A stretch of DNA of 64,000 bases from Sarcocystis neurona. Taxonomy: Eukaryota > Apicomplexa > Conoidasida > Eucoccidiorida > Sarcocystidae. Shown one piece after another: positions 11,517-23,299 of the stretch. Each line of letters opens with the position of its first letter. Within the stretch, counting starts at the first letter, position 1. The DNA is taken from assembly GCA_000727475.1 (NCBI GenBank), contig KL647338.1:105241-169240 (forward strand), read 5' to 3'. The position numbers were made by a program, and so were the translations under genes. Under the pieces are notes generated by a model, which was not told where the DNA came from, did no database searches, and was given only the letters and a program-made list of their open reading frames with translations.

Positions 11517-11700
11517 AGGCTGCAGTGTACCCTACAGACAGCTTCGTGGGCAGCAGCAACGCCGTATCAAGTAAATGTCCATCAGTGGAGAGGGACGTTT
11601 GTGACAACAGAAAGGAGGATGAAGCACAGGCTACAGTGTAAGCTACACACAGCTTATAGGCAACAGCAACGGCGTGTGACACAAGTGTCCATGGGAGACA
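11517..11700 (+). repeat. 113-bp imperfect tandem duplication in copy B
   Basis: A stretch starting GGCTGCAGTGTACCCTACA at 11,517 is repeated from 11,630 as GGCTACAGTGTAAGCTACA. Both copies continue through an AGCAGCAACG-type core to AAGTGTCCAT-like ends. The second copy, not the first, is the one that aligns best with copy C. Confidence 0.8.
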
Positions 11701-11709
11701 ACGGTCGAG

Positions 11710-12351
11710 GTGCAAGGGTGCCGCAGAGAGGTGCCAACAGTATGTACAACGCGCACTGAAATTGAAGTACGACAGCGTAGGACGCAGACAAGCTCTTTAA
11801 GACAGCAGCAGGCTACCACAGAGAATGACTTTTGTACAACTCTAGCAACCCAGAAATGGTACGATTTCGACAGAGTCCCCAGCGAAGAGCACAGGGTAAC
11901 CGGGTCCTTACATAGAGTTTTCTCCACAGGAGAACGACTCTAAGCTGACGCACGCCTGACGCCTGACAGCAGCCGCAGCCGCGGTCCCAGCAACAGTCGT
12001 AGCCCTCCACAAAATGCTGCACCAGTTTCTGCTGTTGGCTGTGGCACACGAACGGGGCGAGCATCAACGGCATCGCGCATTGAGCGTGTTGTTGTTGCGG
12101 GCGATGACGTGAAATCACCTGAGTCTTTCAACGCTGCTATTGCGTCAGCCGGCTTGTGTGGTGTGATAACCCATGAGACGACGTGTTTTGTCGAACAGAG
12201 ACACGTAGGACGCTCTTCGGTATTCATCACGCTATACAGAGCGAACAAAACTTCCACCAGCGGTGTTGCCGTTGCTGCGCCATCAGCTATGATCCTGACA
12301 TGGGAGAACTTTTCGAAGCACCGTGCAGCTTTGCGGCACGGAGGACGCTGA
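11710..12351 (+). pseudogene. Unknown family, copy B: long frame with one stop
   Basis: One frame runs 214 codons from 11,710 to 12,351 and is broken only by a TAA at 11,941-11,943. After that stop it reads ADARLTPDSSRSRG, then a Ser/Pro/Arg-rich stretch, IERVVVAGDDVKSPESF, NAAIASAGLCGVITHETTC and, later, SAMILTWENFSKH. Copy C on the - strand matches with TPNSSRSRS and, further on, FNIVAACSRLGGVIT. Just upstream in a neighbouring frame, CKGAAERCQQYVQ matches CKGVAERYQQYTQ of C. The combination suggests a former protein with a Ser/Arg-rich linker. I recognise no domain. Either the TAA lies in an intron, or copy B is dead, or the frame is coincidental. Confidence 0.45.
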
Positions 12352-12827
12352 AAGAAAGACAATTTTCTTGCGTTGCCTTCTTCGGCGTGGAGAGCCTTAT
12401 TTGGATGCTGTATTCGTTTTGTTGTTCCTCACACTCCACATGTATATATATGTATATGTACATCAAGAACTTCGTTGCATACTTGCATCCATGCAGACCA
12501 AAGGGCTCCACACACTTACGCCGATCTGATAGACTCAATAGAGAGTCGAAATAACGTCCGACAGTCGCCACAAGCTTCAGGAGTGATCGTACGCGTATGG
12601 GCGCGTTCAATAGAAACGGGTGTCCGCGAGCGTACATTTGCCTGTGGGCGACGGTGTGTACACTCACAACAGCAGCAGCACATGAGCAGCTGAGACCTCA
12701 ACATGCACTGAACAACGTAGAGGGGAAGGCGGGAACAGACACCACGGGCTGCACGGCGGCAAGCACTCGTGGTAGCTGCAGCCATTACTGTCCCTTGGAG
12801 CTGTAAGTTGCATCCACGTGCTGCAGC

Positions 12828-12980
12828 ATAAAGCAACACGAACGGAAGAGTCTCTATAAGTCGACAATAATTGCAATGTATGTGTAAGCGACGTTTGAGG
12901 AAGCGGAGCGAGCCAACCAGGAATTAGAACAAACCAGAACCGGGACTAGCGGTTGCATCACGAACTCCTGGAAACTGTGA
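12828..12980 (+). pseudogene. Unknown family, copy B, QHERK block
   Basis: The frame reads IKQHERKSLYKSTIIA, meets one stop, then ATFEEAERANQELEQ and GCITNSWKL before a second stop. Copy A on the - strand keeps the same register without the first stop. The Glu/Ala/Gln spacing suggests a short amphipathic helix. Function unknown. Confidence 0.35.
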
Positions 12981-13379
12981 CACCAGCGCAAGGAGAGAAA
13001 AAAGAGAGTACAGCAGCTGCAAGTAGTAGAATCCCAGAGCCTCAGTAGATTTCGCCCCTGCGACGGCAGTACTAGGTCACAGGTAGCTACGTATAGAAGC
13101 ATGTACTTTCCGTTTCAGCAGCTGACTTTGCAGCAACACTGTGATCCGAGTAATTTCCGTGCAGATACCGAAGTTCATATTGCTAATACTCTTTTCCCGC
13201 CCTCCGGTGCGGCAGTGGCTTCCTGAGCAGTGTAACAGTATGCGCCTGCAGCTGAACGCTGTGAGGAAACAGAAAAGCAGCAGACGTTGCACGGTAACAT
13301 GTGAGTCGGGTGTTGCCTGTGCTGGTTAAACGGCGCTGCGGTACGCAGCCGTTTTAGGCAGTTACGGCTGTCCAACCTA

Positions 13380-13412
13380 AAGAAAAAAAGAAAAAAAAAG
13401 GAAAAAAAATTT
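13380..13412 (+). repeat. Purine tract (A-rich with G)
   Basis: Thirty or so bases of A interrupted by single or paired G. Copy A lacks a comparable tract at the matching place, so it expanded in copy B only. It could be a remnant of a poly(A) insertion or simple slippage. Confidence 0.8.
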
Positions 13413-13908
13413 AGCACACAAACACGTGAGCTGTTGCATACATAAAGGCACGAAGCGGCAGTAGCTGTGACTTGCGAATTCGAATTACATTTCGTTATAG
13501 ATTTAGAAACGGACTGTGACGTGCAGTAGCCGCTGAACTCCCTTTATTTGCTTCAACTCCGTCCCTTCGATGCAGTGAAATAAACGTTTCGCCTGCTGCG
13601 GCTGCCACCCCATAAAAACACTCGGTCATTCCTTACTACAGCGCTAGGGTATACACAAAACAGCAATTCTGGCAGGTGTGGTATAACTGAGAGTCAACAA
13701 GTGCCAGGCTAGCAGTAATAGCGCTACAAGAAGCGCTTCTCCTGTATTCAGCGCCTACAGGATACGAGAGTATTAGCGCTATTGTAGTAATATATCAGCA
13801 GCGTCTGCAGACATCACAGATGGCAGTCCGCCAACCGCAGGAGCAGCAACAGGCCGGTATGCACAACAATGGATACACGTTGGCCTGGAAGCCAGGCTTG
13901 GGCCGCCG

Positions 13909-14288
13909 TTGTTTCTTCTGCTGCTGACAAACCATCAAAAACTAGGAGACGCCCATAGAGTCATCATCGCCAACGGCAGTCTACGTCCAACAGGAGCCAC
14001 TTCCAACTGCTCAACACGCATACAGTGTTTCATATCCCTATTTTCGAAGATGAGTCCTTTCCCATGTACATTTGCAGACAAGCATGTACCTGCGTATCGA
14101 TCTTGGGAATCTGGCAAAGAGTTCGCAACAGGCAGCACAGCATCACCCATACTAAAGTCGCTTTAGGGCCAGCAGCAGCAATTCCAGCGGCTGCACGTGA
14201 ACCACCTGCGCGTGTTACAACACCTGGAGTCAAGTGTACGTGGGCGGGAGAAGAACGAATGTACCCTTTTCTACTGGTGCTTTTCTGA
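13909..14288 (+). pseudogene. Unknown family, copy B, SPILKSL block
   Basis: Two overlapping open frames are both conserved in copy A. The first (13,909-14,166) holds MSPFPCTFADKHV and ends GSTASPILKSL. The second (14,025-14,288) holds CVSILGIWQRV and ITHTKVALGPAAA and ends at a stop only six codons from that of copy A. Substitutions between A and B fall at all three codon positions in both frames, so by hand I cannot tell which frame, if either, was selected. It would be an internal exon if coding. Confidence 0.35.
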
Positions 14289-15006
14289 ATACTGCTAACG
14301 TTTTCTTCATCAACAACAGTTACACTATTGCAGCTACAGCCAGGATGTTGTCTTTATCAGATAACAACAGCCCCGTTTTACCCTGCATTAATACTGGACC
14401 ATGAAAAGAGAGTTTTTTTACCGGCGCACACCTGCAAGTGGGTATGCTAAATAGTTACACGTCAGGATGCAACTTGTCGTGCCGTGTAAACCAGTGAACA
14501 TGTCTTCGCCTCTCAAAAAAGGGCTAGGAGACTCCATAGAAGCAATTTTCCGTTATATTCGTCCTATTCCACTGCTCAACTGTTTACCGGTGGCTGAGAG
14601 GAACTTCCGTGTGAAACAAGTTCCTACAGTTGCAACACTGCTCAGATATCGGTTTAATCCATGTGAATGTCCCGCCGTAAACATCCCTTGGGCTGACGCT
14701 GCCAGACAGTCCTGCAGCGCGTTGCGGTATCCCAGGCGCGACTCCGCTGGTAGTTTCTTTCTCGCTGACTGCAATTTTCAGTTCTTGTTTTTTCGCTGCG
14801 GGGACTTGTTTCGTGCACGTGTAGGCTGGCAACACCGTTAGCCTCCATATCCACACGCGTCCTCAGAACTCACAGAAGAGTTAAGGATCCTCGGGACCAG
14901 TGTTTAGTGATCAACTACTTCTTTCGAATCTCAGGGTATTAACTTCCCCACTCCTCCACTTCTTGCGTCGTCGAGCAGACGAGTCTCCTCCTAGAGTCCT
15001 GGGTTA

Positions 15007-15388
15007 ACATTCTTGTCAACAAAGGAGAACAAATGCGCGAGTGCCCTTGGCTACGGCCCTTCGGAAACGCAGTAAACTAGTGGATTCCTTCGACGCAGAG
15101 ACCTTCGTGATGCGCCGCCGTGTTTCAAGGGGTGGTGAGGAACAAAAGGCAACAGGCGCAGCTGTTGCCTTTTCAGCAGCAGCCGCAGTGCAATAACCAG
15201 CAGCTACACCTGTAGCACAAACCACAGAAGCCGACAATGCGGCAGTAGCAGCACGACAAGGTATCAGCACGTACTTGAATGCGATGCTTTCTCAACCAGT
15301 GGCCGCAAAATCCTTCGGCTATGTGGTGAAGGACTGTGCCAACGTGAAGAAACAAATGCTTGCTGCAGAGAGGATCGCTTCCCTCTAA
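15007..15388 (+). pseudogene. Unknown family, copy B, distal Ala-rich block
   Basis: A 127-codon frame interrupted by one TAA at 15,194-15,196. It reads VDSFDAETFVMRRRVSRGG, then GAAVAFSAAAAVQ, the stop, PAATPVAQTTEAD, ISTYLNAMLSQPVAAK and VKKQMLAAERIASL before the final TAA. The amphipathic, alanine-rich composition looks like real protein more than chance sequence, and the stop replaces a single codon in an otherwise smooth reading. Copies A and C do not reach this part inside the window, so there is no comparison. No family is recognised; structural or coat-like proteins often look like this, but that is speculation. Confidence 0.4.
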
Positions 15389-15389
15389 C

Positions 15390-16845
15390 TGATTCCATGT
15401 CGAGACATCCCAAACATTTGCGATTTCTGACGGAGAGGGCGCGTGTATTTACACACGCAGCTGTGCGTGCGCCTCTGTGAAGCACCTATCTCTGCGAACG
15501 TTTGAAGATATGCGGAGAAGTACAGATGCTTGTCGGTGCAGAGTGTGATGCGTTTATGTACGTAGTACGCCAAGGGGTGTAAATGTAACTACATTTAGTG
15601 TATGTACTTGTGCGTATACGGATACACTCTGAACGTATGCCGTAGACGTCTAGGCATAACGACACCCGTGTACGCGTGCCCTGGGAGTTGCCTCTGCTTT
15701 CACGTGCTCACCTGAGTTGCCCATCAGTCAAAAAGTAACGTGTCCTATATCAACTAAAACGGAAGTCGCTTGACACATGTGTATTACAGTTGGTGAAGCG
15801 GGCTTTTAAAGACTTGTTGCTGGCTGGCACAACATACCAGGGTGAAAATAGAGGAATCAGATACACGAATACGCGGTGGTTTGCACCTGCAAACAGAATT
15901 TTCTACACGCTTCGTTCGGAGCCTTTTGAATAGTTACACATTTACATGAGAACACGAGCGTGTACGCAGGGCACCACCTATAAATGAGGTGTAGATACCA
16001 TTATGTATGTATATACGTGTCTCAAGGTAGACGTTCCTTTGACGATAGTTGTGTGCCTGTGGATCGTGTCGATACCACAGCATTGTCAAAGCAGGCGAGA
16101 GTCTCCGAGTGCAAACTGTCACGTTTTCGTTGACCGTACGCCCGCCGCGCCAGCTTACGCGCACAAGCCTCCGAATGACAGACGAATACTAGTGCCGATT
16201 CAGGCGTAGGTGAATTTCAGTCAAATCGAGAGAACCAGATCGCAGGTCCACCTCATGCAAAGAGGTGGCCGCTCCTCTCATCGAAAAAATTGCAACCGTG
16301 CAGACCTGTGCGCAGAACGAGGTCCTTCTGTCAGCGCGCGAATGCATCTGAAGTACCTCACATCGAGCCCCTTGTTTCTCAAGAGCAACAGGTGGCGTCT
16401 CTCAGTTTTCAACGGGTCTGGGGCAAGTGTGCAGTAGCATAGTGTTTCAGTGGTTGAAGTCATTCAGACCCACCACATATCATGCACTTACTACGCTCGT
16501 GAACACCCTTCGCAGCGAATCTAACGCGACCCAGGTCAGGACACCGCGTAGCCTGACTCCGGATATCATATGGGTCTGCGTTACTTCGAAGCTTTGAGTC
16601 ATGAGCTCGAGGGAAGGCACCATAATTTGAGCATTTCGGTCAGTAACACAGGTCGTGCCAACCTGCTTGGGCTCAGAGTGCCGAGGTATATATGACGTCG
16701 AGGACTCAGCAATTACCTCCAGTTGTTCCACATCATGCGACGATGGTAGACATGGAAGACGGGTGCCAGATGACTTTTTTTTTCAGCGAAGAATCTCTTA
16801 TTCTAGATTCTCACACTGGTTGACGCCCCTGTGCATTGCGTTCCC
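15390..16845. other. No gene recognised
   Basis: There are only short frames. The best is on the - strand (16,480-16,731), reading EVIAESSTSYIPRHSE and further on FTSVVSA, but it has no ATG and no second copy in the window. I do not call it. Confidence 0.4.
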
Positions 16846-17469
16846 CTACCTCAGCGCAACAGTTAACGCAATTTCATCGAACGGGCGGAACTGGTGATGT
16901 CCACGTACGTGCTTACACCTGGAGATTCCTGCTTCGCTCGACAACGTTGGGCATATTGTGGAGGAACACTGCTCGTCAACTTCTTCGAAAACCTGAAGGA
17001 GACGACGGCTGCATACATCAGAATTTCGTGCACGGACTGAGACACATGGAACGGAACATGAAAGCAACACGCCACTCTCCACGCGAGACTTCACAGGTGG
17101 TGGTTCTAAAACTGTGTTCCGTCGCTCGATGAAAAAGGTCCGCCGCGAGCTCGAATGGCGTAGCTGGGCGGTAGGGGTGGTCCCTAGACTTTGCACAAAG
17201 AAAATAGCGTCAAACTCACCTATCCACCAGGCTGGCTGCGTTTTGACAGACCTCAGCTTTCTACTTTGAGAAAAAGGAAACAAAGACGACATTAGGACAG
17301 GAGACAGGGAGCGACGCGAACTTAAGATGCGGCCTTGTGTACATACTTGAACAGATTCCCGCGATAACTCATGCGAAGGGTCTTCAAATGGGGCAGCATT
17401 ATCGCCTGCGCCCGTTAGTGTCCGAGTGGAAGAATACGGCCCTAGACAGAAAAGAGGAGAGGCGCGCAA
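16846..17469 (-). CDS. Candidate ORF, 207 codons, unknown
   Basis: The longest open frame in the central unique region. The sequence is Ser/Arg-rich with several Cys and no clear hydrophobic core, repeats or known motif. Given the amount of near-random DNA in the window, a frame this long could arise by chance, and a 98-codon frame overlaps it on the other strand. I list it only as a place to look for transcripts. Confidence 0.15.
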   Translation of the reverse strand: MRASPLFCLGPYSSTRTLTGAGDNAAPFEDPSHELSRESVQVCTQGRILSSRRSLSPVLMSSLFPFSQSRKLRSVKTQPAWWIGEFDAIFFVQSLGTTPTAQLRHSSSRRTFFIERRNTVLEPPPVKSRVESGVLLSCSVPCVSVRARNSDVCSRRLLQVFEEVDEQCSSTICPTLSSEAGISRCKHVRGHHQFRPFDEIALTVALR

Positions 17470-20068
17470 CCTGAACAGGGGCGTGTTCTGGATCTTCTTT
17501 CGTAGTCCTCAAAAGTCCAAATTAACCAAGCAGGGAGGATGACATATCAGTGTCTCGGTGGCTTTCCCAGAAGCCAGATGGTTGCAAAAGAAGGCACCGG
17601 TAGAACTTAAATTACGGCATTGGACACCCGGTACTACCGGCAGCCACGTCACCCTTTCAAAGATGCGTGGTCGTGTTTGTCACATACGCAAGCAGGGTTG
17701 ATTAGACGAAAGCGGCTTTAAAACGGTACATCACAGTGAAATAGGCACATACTCTCATGTGGTCTTTGAGTTTCTCCTGAAGAGGAATACGCAGCCCGGC
17801 GCCCTTCCAGCTGCTGACGAGAAGCACAAGGTAATGCGGACCAAGTCGGCAGAAATAGGCGGCGATAGTTGGAATGGGAACGCTGTCTCAGCAACACTGG
17901 GGGCGGTAGATACGTCAAATAACGACTTCTTAGACCAGCCATACCCGCACCGTATACCATTACAGGTCTCGATCACTATCGTGTGTCTGCTGCTGCCACG
18001 GATTTTAGGTACTACACAGCGGAACTTTTCAAAAGAGCATAAAAACGTTTGAAGGGGGCGTGTTCTAATCTGTAGACCTGCATGCTCCGACTAAGGTTTT
18101 ACAGGCGTTACACTCAGCGACTGCGTTGTTTCGACTTGCCGTGCCGACTGAGATGACGCCACCGCTCCTTCCCCACATTTGTACCGTTAAACCAGTGCTT
18201 CTCAGGACAGTATAGACGCGTACAGTGTATTGGATGGAGAACCCTATTCCGTGCCCCTCTGACAATCAGCGGTACAAACCATGCCTCCAAAGAATAGAAC
18301 GCGTCCCTACTCCGGTGCTGGAAATGCGGTGCAACGTCTCCACTGACAAGGGCCGCTTCACAAAAAATGAGGCCCGTCGCCGGGAGACCGGAAGCACAGC
18401 AGGGAATGCGTAAGCTCCAGTCGAGACATTTCACCTCTGCTGCTGACGTGTTGCATCCTGAGCCACAAACAAATTGCCGGTGCGTCGTCCCCTCTTGCAG
18501 CAGCGTGACCGAAACCCTGTCACCGAGCAGTCGCACTCGGTAGCACCTCCTGCACAATTGCATGGACCGTACTCTTTCACGTGAGGATCTATGCCCCTTT
18601 CCCGTGTACAGCATCGTCGTGTTCTACAACTCACCACGCAGTACGGTCTTTCAAGGTTTCTACTCAAACCAGCAAAAGCTGCCGTCCGTCTCTTGCTCAC
18701 ACACACAAGTACTTTTAGTGGAGCAGAACAGCAGTGCATGCAGAACAGCATCCTGGGGTCGATATTACACCCATGCCGGGAGTACTGGTGCAGTGCTCAC
18801 CACCACTTGATCCATAAGAAGTGTCTCGTTGCAAGCTCTCAACCTCCCCATTCTGCAGCTTCCCTCCTCTCTCAAAAAGAAACCACAGAGAAGGAGCCAT
18901 AAGATTTACACTGCAGTTCTCCCGCAGTAAATGACTGTGGCAGACTGGTCCGCGCGTAGTCCTTTTATTCCCTGGCTCCACGTAAAACAGCCCCTGCACT
19001 GTATCTGAACGAAGAGAGTTTATGCAAAACCACCCGCGACTCCCCACAGATGACTTCCACTTTTCCGGTGCGAGGCGACAAGGTCCGTTACCCCATACAA
19101 ATCCGGTAAAGCAGCTTTTATCGCTACTAATACCCGTATTCATATGCTCACCCAAGTTCATTGCTGGGAGTCGAAGGGACATTGCCCTACAGAGAGTCTG
19201 AATTCATTCACTTGCAAACGCAGGTGTCCCGGTGGTGTTTGAAACTATGGCCATTCAGTCCCGGAGTGTACGCCCTGTTTCTTCACACCCCTACCGTATC
19301 GTGTGGTTCTCGTTCCAGACAAGACACTCCAGCAGCCGATCAATCCCAAATGCATCACAAAAGATACCTCCTGCGCTGCGATACAAACGCGGTTTGCAAG
19401 TCTACCGGTGCTACTTTTGCAGGAGACAGGCCAACGGTCCTTGCCGACGCCACGGCGGGGACAGCGCTTATTGTAGGAACGTGAGTGCGGGGCTATGTGC
19501 AGTAACAATCTGAGTGTCTCAGAACAAGCCACGTCGTCCTGTATCCCTGAGCGGTTTTTGCTCCTGTACTAAGGATAATTGGACATGGTACTCTCGTGTG
19601 CGAATGTCATCGTAGACACTGAAGCATTGTCCCGGTGTCCACGACAGCGTCTGAGGGCCCGGCCCCTACTGCGAACAGGAGAGTCTCATCCTTCTTTCTG
19701 TCGGTTTCGAATCCACCGGGGTTCCTTAGCTCCCCCTCGTGTACCCATGTGCTGCTGGACGCTTCGTCACACTACACTCGATTGTGCAAGAGACGCGGCA
19801 AATGCCGTAAGAGATTCGCCTTTTAGTAACACACAAGTGTCACGGCTGCTTCTCACGGGGTCCTCACCTTAGCGTTCTCAGCATTATGGAGTCCACACGC
19901 AGTGACACTGCCTCAGGAGCTGGACAGTAATCTAACGAGACCTTTACTTGCTTAAGTCTTCTGCATCTCTCAGCCGTCCTACATCACCGCTGCCAGCGCT
20001 ACACGTGACCAAACTTCAGACATCATGCTGGAAATAGAGTGCTGGCTACCCACCTCCTCTTTGCTGTC
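17470..20068. other. No gene recognised
   Basis: Short unrelated frames on both strands, the longest 166 codons (18,114-18,614, - strand) with no recognisable motif. No copy of either repeated family was noticed here. Confidence 0.4.
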
Positions 20069-20307
20069 GGCTTAGATCTGTTTGCAAGCCTCGTCAGAAG
20101 ATGCTCCTTATTCATAGTGGGAGTTGTTCTTTCTCAAGGATTAGAAATATTCGCGAGACTCGCCAGAAGATGCCTCGATTCTATTGTGGATGTTTTTTTA
20201 TATATATTTTGCCTCCCCGGCTGCTCCACGCTACCGGATTAAAAGTGTGTGCGAGCCTCGCAACGGGATGCTCCCAGTTCGTAGTGAGGCATTTATTCGA
20301 CTGATAC
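20069..20307 (+). repeat. Three 69-bp diverged repeats encoding a 23-residue unit
   Basis: Repeat starts are at 20,069, 20,138 and 20,236. The first two are in one frame: GLDLFASLVRRCSLFIVGVV and GLEIFARLARRCLDSIVDVF. The third, after 29 extra bases, reads GLKVCASLATGCSQFVV in another frame. Gly-Leu, the Cys and the hydrophobic positions persist although many bases changed, so amino-acid conservation is possible. The unit would be a short amphipathic or membrane-associated hairpin. No family known. Confidence 0.6.
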
Positions 20308-21369
20308 TGAAGATCCTTGACAATATGCACACGTAGACTTGAGGGTCTTTACCTCCATCATGAGAGGAACAAGCGCGGAAAGCGGCTCCCTGAATGTTCT
20401 TCTTCTCGGTCAAGTGCTGTGCGCATAGAGGTAAGGGGAAGGCCCTGTTCTACAAACTCGTCGCTTCCTGCAGTGCGTGTCGTACACAAGACGTGGACAC
20501 CAGAGCCTGGTTCTCTCATCCCGAGTGGAGTCATCAGCACGGTTTGATATAATAGCCACCTCGTGAAAGACACCATGCGTTCAACGGTGTCTTGCTCTTT
20601 ACTACCGTTTCAACCGTCGACCCAACTTAGTGCTCGTCGCGATTCTCCCAGTACAGCAGTGCCCCCATGCGGCTATGCCTCTTGCTGCAATTCGTTCGAA
20701 AACTCCCGTGAAGTCATGCCGTCACCCGTAGAGCAAAGGGTGGCGGAGTTGTGACCAAACAACTTTCGATCCCATGCATTCGCCTCTCCTTCCTGCTCTA
20801 GCTTCAGAACGAGTCCTCGTCCGCCTTGCTCGCAAACAAGGACCCGGAGGCGCACGAACACCTTTCGACCAGAGCAAAGCAGCACAGGTAGGGTAGCGGC
20901 ACCCACTGCGATATCACAAGCACTGCAGCCACGGTAAATCACCACGCTGTTAGTACGTGCGCCGTGACGGCTTGACCGTGTTCGTTCGGACACACACGCG
21001 TACGAATCACAGTTACGAGCGTGGACACAGGAACAGATTTGTTCGGCAGTGACGTGTAGGTCACGTCCACCACAGAGAGCGAGGCAACAAGCTTGGCGAG
21101 CCAATTGCGACTGCGCACAACTGTCTACAGAACAAAGTGGCTTCTTCGGTGCGCAAAAACCTCCATCTGAGGGACTCCAGGATTTTGCGAAACCATCGAA
21201 GTCGACTCAGGTATAACTTGCATGGTGGAAAATGCGCATTGAGCTGCCGTCGTTCTGCAGTCTGTGTCTGAATGGTGCTGCCCGGCTGGTTGCAAGTGCA
21301 CAGTCGCACACTGCTTCCCTGATTAGAGCCCGTTCTCCAGGCGCAAATAACACTGGTTGTTTGCGTTTG

Positions 21370-21495
21370 GAGCTGCAATCTTTCCCGTGTTCTGTTGCCC
21401 TTTACTTTGCTGTCTCGAGAGAATCCTTTTTAGAGCTGCAACATTCCCCAAGTTCGATTGCCTTTTACTTTATTGACTTGGGAAAATCCTTTCGC
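21370..21495 (+). repeat. Two in-frame 63-bp repeats in a 113-codon frame
   Basis: The units at 21,370-21,432 and 21,433-21,495 encode ELQSFPCSVALYFAVSRESFL and then ELQHSPSSIAFYFIDLGKSFR, 21 residues each, inside an open frame spanning 21,232-21,573. The duplication keeps the frame and the aromatic/hydrophobic core. It may be a fragment of an exon; no other evidence of a gene is visible. Confidence 0.6.
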
Positions 21496-21499
21496 AGCG

Positions 21500-23244
21500 T
21501 CTACCAGACGGCACAGGTGCGGCTGCAGCTTTTTTTGCCAGTGGGGCGATGCACGTATGATGGGTCTGTATGAGTTGTTGTTGCACTGGGGTGTTTGGAG
21601 GCCACTAGTCATGATTTTCAGAGAAGTCGCAAAACCTGGAACCTTTGTATGGGACCACCGTCAATTTCAGGGTGCATCAGCGCAAACTGTTGAGGCATCT
21701 CTTCATACAATGTGAACTGAAGTCTCCTTCAACGCTCGATCATGTCCCTACTCATTGTCCGCCGTCAATCAAGGAGACCACTCAAGAATCAATCAATACC
21801 TTTGCTCGGTCCTACACAGTGCAATCACGAGCAAGGTGCACAGCTACGAAGACATTGTTTTCTATCAGACCCTCAGAAGGCATGACGTGCGTTGCATTTC
21901 GAAATCGCATGGCGTGGCACGGTGTCTCGGAAGTGTACAGTAGCACAGCATCTAGTTTAGGGGGGAGAGGTGGGAAGCGCATGTACATAAAAACACTCCT
22001 AGAGATATTTGATAAATAAGGCATTTTTCACCAAGGATTACAAGAGCTACCGCCGTAAGTCGTACGAGATACCTGACCACGTGAGGCTTGCCTGTACTAG
22101 AACATCCTGCATGATACTGCACGGCAAACGGGTGCGCAGCGAGCCGCTGTCCAAGGGGGCAAGCGGGCAATGGAGCCTTTACTCTTAGGCTTTGTTATGC
22201 CACGCAGTGTACTCCAGACCCGTGTCCGACGTGGCGCGTGCCGGGCGGCGGTTCGATTTCACCTCAGGACTTCTTGAGATTGGGGAGATTTTGCCAAAAC
22301 TGGGGGTGGTCAGCTCGTGCCGCAGTGGGCTTTTATCAAAATACAGCATTTTCTTTGCCTTTTTCTGCATCGGTTTGTCCCCACTTTTGCTATGTGACAC
22401 CATAAACTGGACAGTGAGGAAGATATCTACATATAACTCTGCGACTGCGCGACGGGTCGTACCCCCATTAATGTAAGAGGTAGATTGCTCTCGCGTAGGC
22501 AACGTCACTGGCTGTGGCCGTAGACCTCAGTAGGCCTGCTGGGTTTAGCAGAATGGGTGTGCGGTAGTGCAGACGTCTCAGGAAGTATTTCTCGTGGACG
22601 CACTGTTTTCTAGTGATCTGCACTCTCGAGCATTGAGTGCCAATTGCATCCTGCGGTTTGCAGCGATGCCGTCCAGAGTCCCGTAAAAATCGTTATGCTG
22701 CATTTGATTCGTACCGTCTTCAATTTATCAGGCAAAGGACAGCGACGCTTTAGGACAACGGAGACGGCGTCTTAGGCAATTACTGATAGGGTTACAAACA
22801 GTGTACTCAACTGCGTAAACAGTCATAAGCTGACACGTTCGCTGCATGCGCAAACTACCCACCTGTCACACTTGACATTGTCCGTCAGGATGCTGCGCAG
22901 TTACCACGCGCGTGGCAGGTGGCCTGCATTTCGCTACAGTTAGGAGCGTGAGCCCGTACTCACAACCTTCGTTAAGTGTGGATCCACCCTTTATGGTGTC
23001 ACTTCAAGCAGTGTGCATCCCGCTTTATAATCGGACTCCGGTCTGGTCTCCTGTTGCAGCATGATTGCAGGCTGGTGGTATGCCGTGCCGCATGTCTTCA
23101 TTCCTTGTGCGTCAAGTCTTAGCTCCTAGACAAGTGGTAACCCGACGGCCGGCCTTGAGAGAAGAGAACAACTTTTGTCATCTAGTGTGGCCTCCCAATA
23201 TATGGGGATGTAACACAGAGCTTTTGGGTATGTGCTTTGAGTAT
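21500..23244. other. No gene recognised
   Basis: Short frames only, up to to 124 codons, none with a recognisable motif. The inverted duplication begins at about 23,245. Confidence 0.4.
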
Positions 23245-23299
23245 GGAATGAAAGCAGTTCTCGTCGGAGCCTCACATTCCCCACGCGAGAGCTTCGGTC

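Larger units (their letters stand above)
11050..15390 (+). repeat. Unknown family, copy B (most complete copy)
   Basis: A 4.3-kb segment. Its first third matches the reverse complement of copy C (32,280-33,560) and its 12,640-14,530 part matches the reverse complement of copy A (1-1,850). Along it lies a series of protein-like open blocks on the + strand: 11,085-11,453, 11,710-12,351, 12,828-12,960, 13,909-14,288 and 15,007-15,388. Such a string looks like either a multi-exon gene family or a coding mobile element that has decayed. No terminal repeats, integrase, transposase or reverse-transcriptase motifs were recognised, so 'mobile' is only a possibility. It abuts the end of SAG-like unit L3. 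Confidence 0.65.
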
